From Pisolithus tinctorius (Eukaryota; Basidiomycota; Agaricomycetes; Boletales; Pisolithaceae): a stretch of DNA of 64,000 bases. The position numbers and the translations under genes were made by a program. This document shows, piece by piece, positions 51,700 through 60,059 of the stretch. Each line of letters opens with the position of its first letter. Position 1 is the first letter of the stretch. The DNA is taken from assembly GCA_024663395.1 (NCBI GenBank), contig JANFAH010000009.1, positions 620,001 through 684,000 of the forward strand. Reading direction: 5' to 3'. Below the pieces are notes generated by a model. It was given only the letters and a program-made list of their open reading frames with translations. It was not told the DNA's origin and ran no database searches.

Positions 51700-52211
51700 T
51701 GAGCTGATGAGATGGGGAGGAGTTTCATGCCCACGGGATGAGGTTGACTGCTGGCCAGTGTAAGGAGAGAGATCTCCTTACTATGGGATTGGGTGTTAAT
51801 CTCTATTTTATTTCTTTTATGGTTTCTTTACTTAATGTTGAGGGTACTATACTTGAGTACCATAGTTCGCTTTTTTTGTGTGCTTAGTCAGCACTTACTT
51901 ACAGTTAGTTTGTACTGTAAGTTTTTACCAATAGATGAGTTACCCCCAAAAGACAAGAACAAGGGAAAGACTGCCCCAGACAGCTCTAGACAGTTTCCTA
52001 TCCCCCTTCCCTCTCTGCTCAGGCTAAAGGAGCCCCTTTGGACTTACTCACTCCCTCTCAGATCCTACTCCATCCTCAATCCACACTATTATATTTCCTC
52101 ACACCGGGTTGCTGAACTGAGACGAGGTTTGCCAAGGCAATGATTGAGTTGTGCATGGCAAGGAAGTATTGATCTTTTCCTTGAAATTACGACCTGCAGC
52201 TGTCCCCAAAA
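51700..52211. other. Gypsy-6 pol-half leader, gag missing
   Basis: About 510 bp between the protease N-terminus and LTR B. The minus strand reads TTTTGGGGACAGCTGCAGG next to LTR B, PBS-like in place. No gag core or zinc knuckle is present. Confidence 0.5.
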
Positions 52212-53176
52212 CGTTGTGAGACATGACTTCTGGGAAGCGTGTGACTAGAGGAAGGGTGAAGGGAGAATTCCCTAGGATCATCCCAAGGGGTACTGTGTGG
52301 AAGGAGAGGTTGAGAAAGGGCTTAGAAGCGGTGGGGAAATTCAAGTGAGAGTCACAGAATTTAATTCCGGGCAGATGTAGACATGTGAGGAACAGCAAGA
52401 TGGGTATATGAAATTCCGAGAGGTCACTACGTGTCAAGAGGAGTGAATTTGAAGCGAAAGGGACATGGGATTAGGTGTGCAGGGCTGGAGGACACAGGAG
52501 ACACAAAGACCTCTGGGGACACTGAAGACGCAGTAGACTCTATATATGCACTTTAGACTCTAGAAACTCTCGAACTCGCAGAACACACACAGATAGCAAC
52601 TCCAAAGGTGGGTGGTATATTTCCAACATCATGGTGGAATTATATAGTACAGGGAAAGTAGGTACAAGTCGGAGTAAGGTGGGGCGGGAAAACTAAAAGA
52701 CTGGAAAATAAAGGAAAGGATGTCAGACGTCAGCGAAGTACAGATGCATGTGAAATAGACCAGTGGGTAGTAGAATCTTCCAACAGAATGAGAGTATGTG
52801 TACAAGTGAGAGGTGGGGCTGAGTGGCACAGGGGCAGAGCATAGCATACTAGCACGAAGTCCAGCTTGCGGAATTTAGGCAACAGGGGAAACTGGTGTTT
52901 TTTAGAGGTAAGTGGCACAGATGACTGGTGACATGGCTGAGCGGTGGCACAGCTACTGAATTCCGGATGACTCTGCACGGATGTGGAATTTCCGGATCAG
53001 TGTTTTGATGACTGAGCGACATGTGGAAGGTCAGTAGAAACTCCGAAGGCGACAGGGGTTGGGAGGGAACACAAGGACACGAGTGGGAAAGATTCTGAAA
53101 TGGGTTTGTCGTAGAGGCCTGCAGAATTTAGTGACAGATTCCTGTTCCAGCCTCAGGGAGTATACGGCTCCCTACA
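52212..53176 (-). repeat. Gypsy-6 LTR B (about 965 bp)
   Basis: Plus-strand ends CGTTGTGAGACATGAC and GGCTCCCTACA. Uninterrupted at the SINE insertion site of LTR C (reads GACGCAGTAGACTCTATATATGC), thus an empty-site control. Confidence 0.85.
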
Positions 53177-53480
53177 CCTCCTGGGGACTTCGAATGCTGA
53201 CCATCCTTGGTCAGACCGAACTGAGACATGACAGTGACAAGTGGAATTTTGGCAGACGTTACGTAACAATGATGGTGCATGGTCAGAATTCCGCCTCGTG
53301 CAGAGGGAAATTCCCCATTGTATGAGATGGCCCTGCGGAATTTAAACTTGCCCAGAAGGTGGCTCACCGCTCGTCAAACTCTCCTGACAACACCCTCGCT
53401 CACCTATCCTGCTCCCAATGTCTCATCTGCTCGTCGACATGCAAGCTTACTCGATCCATGATGCATGACCGGTGTGCAGC

Positions 53481-54980
53481 ATGAGGGACCAGGCAATCAC
53501 CTCGCTGTCAGCAGCTCTGAGGCACATTAGAGTGCTGATCGACACAGCGCCACAACCTGAAGAGAGCTTAGAGGTGATATATGAGTGGGTGGGGGACTGG
53601 GACCAGACTTGGGTGAGTGCACTGGATACTCGTGCAATCACGATGTGCTAACAGATCTCCAGGCTGGTATTTACTCGTGGTGGAAATATGTTGACAAGAA
53701 CGAGATCTCCATCCCAAAGGTGTGCAATGCCAACCTTCGTGACATGACAGAAGAAACCACGATGCAGCAGAACAAGGTGATCCCGGCGGTCATAGCTATA
53801 GCAGATCTTCATCAGCCAGAAGGGCAGCGGAGATTCCACATCGATGACGTCTTCGAGGACTACCAGGAGTGGGTTGAGGAGAGAGCGCGCTTGGAGGCTG
53901 AGAGGTTGGCCAAGGCACTGTCAGTGCATACCCAGGGCCAAACAGCAAGAGATGTGGGCCAAGACCATGTGCCCAAGGACACCGAAGGACACCTGTCAAG
54001 AGGAGCTGCACGTTCAACAGGAGGGGGCTCTGGTAGTGCGAGCAAAGGAAAAGGGAAACAGAAGGTGCATTCCACATCCTTGACAACCCCAAGTGTGAAT
54101 GCTGACTTCAAAGGAAATTCTGCAGGCCATCAGCGAGGAGGACGAGCTGGCTGATGACATCAACGATGATGAGGGCGATGGCAAAGGCAAAGGCGAACCA
54201 GGTCCTTCTGCAAAGGGACCTCACGTGGCTGGAGACAACGAGCCCTGCGAGACATGTGTGCAGGCGAACCGCATGTGCATCGGGGAGCCAGAGTCATCCT
54301 GTAAATGGTGCCAGAAGGCAAAGCACAAGTGCTCTCACTCTCGTGGAGTAGGGAGAAAGGTGAGTACCGAACAGGTGAAATTCCGCAAGGGAACGAGCTG
54401 ACACCACCTTCAGCGAAAGAACTCTGGTACCATTGGGGAAGCAGGGCCGTCCCACAAACCCGTCAAATCGTTTATGACTTTGAAGCCGGCCCTGGCAGAG
54501 TCTGCAACCAAACTTGCCAAGAAGCTCACTCTGAAAATTCCAGCTCAAAAATGGCAGCCTGATCTGACTCCCACACGTTCTCCTTCGCCACAACCAACCC
54601 CTTCACCACATGATCCTTTGCCAACACCTTGCCTCTTTTTCCACAGGGCTACTCCAACACCCAGACCCTCATTCAAGCCCTCACCAGCCCCTGTCGATGA
54701 ACCTGGAGCGTCACTTCCGATCAACAAACCACAAGTCATGAGTGAACCATTCTTTGTGACTGCGACTGGTTTACTGGAGGAACCTGGAGACATCGAAGTG
54801 TCAGCCCAGAGCAACACTCCACCAGCCACAGAAATTCTGGAGGTCGAATACCCATGCAAGCAGTTGACAGCAAATATTGTTGAGCGTCTGCAAGTGCTCG
54901 AGGCAAGAGCCAAGGATGAAGAATTCGAGTTGGAGCAGGTCTACTGGCTGCTGGAGACTCGTCCTAGGAATATCAGAGCC
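53481..54980 (+). pseudogene. Antisense spliced gene of Gypsy-6 with Zn2Cys6 cluster
   Basis: Probable ATG 53481 (MRDQAITSLSAALRH); exon 1 to 53612, intron 53613-53662 (GTGAGT...CTAACAGATCTCCAG), exon 2 with YSWWKYVDKNE, FHIDDVFEDYQEWVEERARLEAERL and a Gly/Ser/Lys linker. The frame changes near 54095-54130 (indel or unusually short intron). Then acidic DELADDINDDEGDG and cysteines C-X2-C-X6-C-X7-C-X2-C-X6-C (CETCVQANRMC...CKWCQKAKHKC), a full Zn2Cys6 match, an intron 54360-54413, a Pro/Ser-rich part and a Leu-rich helix (LTANIVERLQVLEARAKDE). Coding similarity ends near 54960, where sequence becomes the back of gag: the gag/antisense junction left by loss of pol. Same domain order as the genes in Gypsy-3 and -5 but different intron positions. 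Confidence 0.62.
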
Positions 54981-56207
54981 ATCTGGCATGAAAACTCTCC
55001 CTCCAATCAGGGAGCATTTCCCAGCTTGTACGTATTCGTGACACAGTGCACACTCTGCAGTTCTGTGCCCATCTGTTCCTCCGCAGAAGAAACACCATGG
55101 ATCGAAGGAACAACGGAATTGTCCTTCTTGACCTTGTTGGGTGGGCAGGGTAGAAACAGGCTGCTGAGCGACATGGACATACTCTCACTTCAGGATAGTA
55201 GGAACAGCCAGCGAGGAAGATGGAGCAGAATTCTGGGGAAACAGTGCCGACAAGTCTGGTTGAGGGAGGTTCTGTTTGGCCCCACTGAGGAGGTAGTTGG
55301 CATGTTTGTAGACAGTATCGGACTTCCATGGTTCATCGATGTCATGATCTAGGTCAGAGAGTTGCAATCATGTGAGCAAGGAATTCCGAAACCTCGGGGG
55401 AAACCCCTCAAGGAATTTCTCATTGGTGTAGTCCTCAGGGAGTTTCTTCTTCTTCTGGACAAGGCCGATGATATGTCGGAATTCTCGGACATATTTCCCA
55501 AGATCTTCCAGCAACTCCATAGGCTTCTGAACCTGATGGTAGAGTAAAGTTTCGAGGTCAGCTTTGGTATAATGACGATCTTTCACTGAGGCACCTGGGT
55601 AGTAGTTCAGGAGCTCTTTGGAGAAAGCATCCCAATCATCGAAGCTGTCAGTTGCAGCATCTAAGGTGGACCAAAATTCTGCCTTGTTGTGGTCAGTGTA
55701 ATGAATGACCCAGTGGATCTTATCTTTTCTGGAAATGAGACCAGCGTCAAGACAGAGTTGTTCAACATCTTTGAGGTAGCGGGTGATATCTTCAGTATGC
55801 CCAGAAAACTTTGGGGCTTTGTTGGAACCCCTGAGCAGCATATCTTTTGCTCCAGACATTATGCGAGGTGGTGCAGGGATCTGGCTCGGAATTTGGGGAA
55901 TGACGGGAGCGGAATTCGAGAGAGTCAAGACAAGAGTATTCTGTATGGGTATTTGAGTAGAAAGGGTGATAGCGGAATTTGTGATTAGAGAATAGGAAGG
56001 AAGGAGAAGCTGTTCAGCGGCTAGTTCTGAATCACTGGATGATGAGGGCGACAAAGGAGTCAGTTCTGAAAGGGGTGAAAGTTCTTGATGCTCAGAGGGA
56101 GGATCAAAAGGTTCGTCAAGGTCAAAACCTCCTGGAAATGCTGGGTAAAATGCTGGGGACTCTGGGCTCCGAAAGATCTCGTCTAAACCAAGATCTGAGT
56201 CTGACAA
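54960..56207 (-). pseudogene. gag: Gypsy-6 Gag with two TGA stops
   Basis: ATG 56207 (MSDSDLGLDEIFRSPESP). Gag core KAPKFSGHTEDITRYLKDVEQL, WSTLDAATDSFDDWDAFSKELLNYYPGAS split over normal gag positions, and FRHIIGLVQKKKKLPEDY. TGA at 55368-55370 (NSLLT-stop-LQLSDLDHD) and at 55185-55187 (PTILK-stop-EYVHV). Reading on, the CCHC knuckle CFFCGGTDGHRTAEC and MPDGSDIPR follow near 55120-54970, after which similarity stops. The two stops remove nucleocapsid. The usual continuation into pol is deleted. Confidence 0.8.
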
Positions 56208-56376
56208 GTGTGGCTCTGAAATATCTCTAGGATCAGCTACCGGGATTAGGATTTCTGATGAAGAAATAGATAGTCTGCGGAAGGGCTCTAGGAGCTCTTC
56301 AAGTTCGGTTCTTTGATGAGTGGGTCATAAGGATCTCCTTTCCAGATCTACAGACCCCTCACAGTGGGCTCCAAAA

Positions 56377-57992
56377 TGTTGTGAGACACGACTTCTGGGA
56401 AGCATGCAACTAGAGGAAGGGTGAAGGGAGAATTCCCTAGGATTGTCCCAAGGGGTACCGTGTGGAAGGAGAGGTCAAGAAAGGGCTTAGAAGCAGTGGG
56501 GAAATTCGAGCGAGAGTCACAGAATTTAATTCTGGGCAGATGTAGATGCGTGAGGAACAGCAAGATGGGTATATGAAATTCCGAGAGGTCACTATGTGTC
56601 AAGAGGAGCGAATTCGAAGCAAAAGGGACACGGGATTAGGTGTGCAGGGCTGGAGGACACAGGAGACATGAAGACCTCTGGGGACACTGAAGATGCAGTA
56701 GACTCCCTCTGGTGGGAGATGGACTTTCCCCTCACTAGACCTTGACGAGGTCCAGAGGCTTGGTGTGGTGGCTGCCCCACTGCCTAAGAAGTGAGTTATA
56801 TGGGTGAAACCCCCTTCAGGTGTTCAAAGTGAAACTAGTCTGCCCCCTCCATCTGGACAGATGGGTGTCAAGCCCTCCTGAGCCGACACTAAAAACAATC
56901 AGCAAGCCTTTAGAGGTATGTACAGCCGGGGGTACAAGCCCGGGGCACTGGGGGGAGCTGTTTGGTCTAGGCCTTCCTGCTGGAGATGTCCGTTGGCACA
57001 GATACTCAGGTGGCCACTCCACTTAATCCTGGCACCTTCGTATACAAATCGGAGGTAATCCCCAAAGGGTGGCAAAGGCGCACCAGGAAGCGCAGTGTCT
57101 GGCTGTTTTGACCCCTCTGGATTGGCTCCCTGTACGGTCAGCAGTCCCCTTGTCAGGGTCTGTGTTACTGACTGGGAGGTTTTTAGTCAGTTGGGCCCCT
57201 TCGACGCCTTGAGCGCAACGCTGTATGTAGCATGGGTAGCCCAACCTGACATCACCGGAGTCTGACAACCGGTACTCACCTATGAGTTTTCCTCCTACCT
57301 AACAAAAAAAAAAGATGCAGTAGACTCTATATATGCACTTTAGACTCTAGAAACTCTCAAACTCACAGAACACACAGATAGCAACTCCAAAGGTGGGTGG
57401 TATATTTCCAACATCATGGTGGAATTATATAGTACAGGGAAAGTAGGTACAAGTCAGAGTAAGGTGGGGTGGGAAAACTAAAAGACTGGAAAATAAAGGA
57501 AAGGATGTCAGATGTCAGTGAAGTACAGATGCACGTGAAATAGACCAGTGGGTAGTAGACAAGAGTAAGAACGGGACAACGGTAAGGGGTATCTTCCAAC
57601 AGAATGAGAGTATGCGTACAAGTGAGAGGTGGGGCTGAGTGGCACAGGGGCAGAGCGTAGCGTACTAGCATGAAGTCCAGCTTGCGGAATTTAGGCGACA
57701 GGGGAAACTGGTGTTTTTTAGAGGTAAGTGGCATGGATGACTGGTGACGTGGCTGAGCGGTGGCATGGCTACTGAATTCCAGATGACTCTGCACGGATGT
57801 GGAATTTCTGGATCAGCATTTTGATGACTGAGTGACATGCAGAAGGTTGGTAGAAACTCCAAAGGTGACAGGGGTTGGGAGGGAACATGAGGACACGAGC
57901 AGGAAAGATTCTGAAATGGGTTTGTCGTAGAGGCCTGTGGAATTTAGTGACAGATTCCTGTTCCAGCCTCAGGGAGTATACGGCTCCCTACA
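56377..57992 (-). repeat. Gypsy-6 LTR C with nested insert
   Basis: Plus ends TGTTGTGAGACACGAC and GGCTCCCTACA, about 995 bp once the 56706-57313 insert and its duplicated target are removed. Minus-strand TTTTGGAGCCCACTGTGAGG next to its inner end is a candidate tRNA-type PBS. Confidence 0.85.
56706..57313 (+). mobile_element. SINE-like or 5'-truncated LINE insertion (608 bp)
   Basis: Starts CCTCTGGTGGGAG and ends CCTAACAAAAAAAAAA, flanked by 14-nt direct repeats GATGCAGTAGACTC (56692-56705 and 57314-57327; up to 16 nt if preceding A residues count). A poly(A) tail plus a long variable TSD is the signature of LINE-type retroposition. The body has no convincing protein; no clear Pol III A or B box was found. 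LTR A and LTR B lack it. Confidence 0.85.
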
Positions 57993-59160
57993 CCGTGTCA
58001 TTATTGGAAGACACCGCAATGATCCCTGTATGATCCTCTCTGTCGTATGTCTGGTACATGTGAGTGTAAGATGGTTTCTACATTTATGGGGATGCTCACT
58101 GTAATTGTCTGTGTCCATGCCATCCTTGAGTGCCATAGCACCTGTCACTTGGTTCCAGTATTCATTTCGAAGATATATACTAACCCATTATCAGATCCCC
58201 CAACGATCGTCGTGCCGTCCTCCGCAAAGGCTACTTGTTTGGGGTACGTTTTTAGCAGTTTGGTATCATACATCCTTATGCAGCTTCCGTCATTCAGTCG
58301 ATGTAGGCTAAATCCACTTATAGCATTGTCTATGATGAATAAACTTCCCGTCTTGTCGACACATGCAGAGCCCCTAAGTACAGGTCAGATCAATTGGTTT
58401 GCTGAGACTGAAGATCTCTCACTCACGTTGTCATTCCTGTAGACCTTGTTTCGACGACCATCCCATTGTCGCTTTGTAGAACATGGCTTGCAAAGGGTAA
58501 TCTCATTAGGTCTGTATTCATGAGTCTCGGGCCTATTGTCTTACATGTCTCCATCATACATCCCGAAAACTATGATGTCGCAGCCTCGGAGGTACACAGC
58601 ACATGGAATGGATGTCATTAACTCGACCCTGAAGACATTTGACAGTCGATTCCTAGAATCTATTGTCCATCTGAACTCGTTTGTCCCGCATTGTTATGAC
58701 GATATGAGTTCCTGTGCCGTTACCTGCATCCGAAGCAATGGCCATGATTTCATGCCCCCCACTAATCCTCCTGGCAACTACTTCCTCGAATTCGACCACA
58801 GTATGTGGGCACTGCCTCCAGATCAGCAAGTAGCCCAGTCCTGTCCTGCAGCACAAGGTTTCCTGTATACTGTCATTTTGTGCAAGCCAAGTAATAGTTG
58901 TAATGGGATCTTTGGGACTTCGCATCTGCGGAGGTTGGGGTAGCTGAACCTCTTTGTGTAAGTCCCATACCCTCAGTCCATTGAAACCTGTTGGCTAATA
59001 TGCATTGGATTCGAAATAACACTACTGAATTCCTACCTCCACTTGCCAACAGTGTTCCAGAGTTCGACACTGCTAGACAGAGGATCGCATCCTGGTGCCC
59101 CCACAAGTGGCACCCAAGTGCGTACTTCGTCAGCAACTTGAGAATAGAGCTGAATATCAT
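57993..59160 (-). pseudogene. WD40-like protein, N-terminal and middle part (severed)
   Basis: The minus strand starts near 59160 (MIFSSILKLLTKYALG) with propeller strands HLWGHQDAILCLAVSNSGTLLASGG. After a 49-bp intron (58988-59036) come FNGLRVWDLHKEVQLPQPP, PKDPITTITWLAQNDS, FEEVVARRISGGHEIMAIAS and RDKRVQM, then lower DIIVFGMYDGDM, GFSLHRLNDGSCIRMYDTK and YPKQVAFAEDGTTIVGGSDN. This is the beta-propeller family with a C-terminal membrane helix that I associate with mushrooms. The frame ends at the LTR C border (IIAVSSNNDT) and the missing C-terminus is at 45593-45802. Several middle junctions are not resolved into exons. Confidence 0.65.
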
Positions 59161-60059
59161 TGGGTAAATTGTTCATTGGTAAGGCAAAGTTGTCATCGAT
59201 GTAAATACGTCGTATCTGTTATTGTCTAACAGCTAATTCACATAATGTTGTAAAGGCATAACCTGAGTGTTGCTAATGTGACAATTTTATTATTATTGTG
59301 CCCTCATGACGGTGCCTACCATGGCTAATGGAGGTGCGTTTCCTCCTGACTATGACCATTACGACATTGCCTATTATTTCAGGTGAGGTTTAATTGTAGG
59401 AAGAATGACCGATCTGATTTTAATAAGGTGAACCAAAAGCTCAACTTGAAATAATGAAGTGGCACAACTAAATTACTACCATAACTACAATAGTAGATGC
59501 CTGTAATGACAATGGAGGTGCATTTGCCTGGCTGTGCTGGAGACTGATCAGATCTTTTCTTTTGAGCAATTACCTCCTCCAGACCCATTCTGTTCACCTG
59601 GGGCGATTATTGGTGATAGGCCCATACCTCTGCATGTGTGTATGTGAGCATGCCTGTGATATCAACTTATTTCCCATATGGCAATGTGCCCGCATTTGAC
59701 TGCCCCATTTTTGTCCGCTTTTGTTTGCCTAGTGCTGAACTCATTTTTTCCCTCTAACCTCATTCCAGATGTGCACTACATGTTGCTGTACTCTGTCGTC
59801 GTGTCTGCTGATCCCTGACCATGGACGCTTTTGTTCCATGTGACTTTCTATTGTCTTTCCTTTTTTTTTTGTTAGGGACTCATGGCACTGATCGCCTCCA
59901 ATTTAACCCTCTAGGTCTCCAGTCACACTGCAATTACTAACTCTAACCCATTTTCAATGCCAGGTGCATTTGGTATCTGTACGTGTATGCATTGGATTCC
60001 ACAATGATAACTAACTGCAGCTACTAGGAGGAGAAAGCACACAAACCATTGATAGCAAC
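59161..60059. other. No recognised gene
   Basis: AT-rich, with a T11 run near 59865. A possible 5' part of the next gene lies before the acceptor at about 60104 (TTTGCAG followed by ATGGAAACC). Confidence 0.4.

Larger units (their letters stand above)
45803..57992 (-). mobile_element. Gypsy-6 complex: three related LTRs, split gag and pol, antisense gene
   Basis: Left to right: LTR A (45803-46798, sense orientation plus), pol (minus), 5' leader, LTR B (52212-53176, minus), antisense Zn-cluster gene (plus), gag (minus), LTR C (56377-57992, minus, with a SINE-like insert). B can serve as 3' LTR of the gag half (purine-rich CCCAGGAGG precedes it) and as 5' LTR of the pol half. The gag half lacks pol and the pol half lacks gag. 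A is inverted. The lineage differs from the other elements: no chromodomain and a PBS-like TTTTGGAGCCCACTG at LTR C. The motif CGGAATT is enriched throughout. Several TGA stops make it defective. Confidence 0.85.

Noticed and set aside
54099..54135. 31-33 nt intron explaining the frame change in the Gypsy-6 antisense gene
   Set aside because: GTGAAT...CTGCAG would restore the frame but is shorter than every other intron here (42-68 bp); an indel is more likely.
54990..55352. C-terminal third of the long plus-strand frame 54474-55352
   Set aside because: It is antisense to the gag zinc knuckle (CFFCGGTDGHRTAEC on minus), so protein-like sequence of the antisense gene ends near 54960.
45803..57992. 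A single intact retrotransposon bounded by LTRs A and C
   Set aside because: A and C are in opposite orientation, a third LTR (B) lies between them, and no matching 5-bp target duplication was found.
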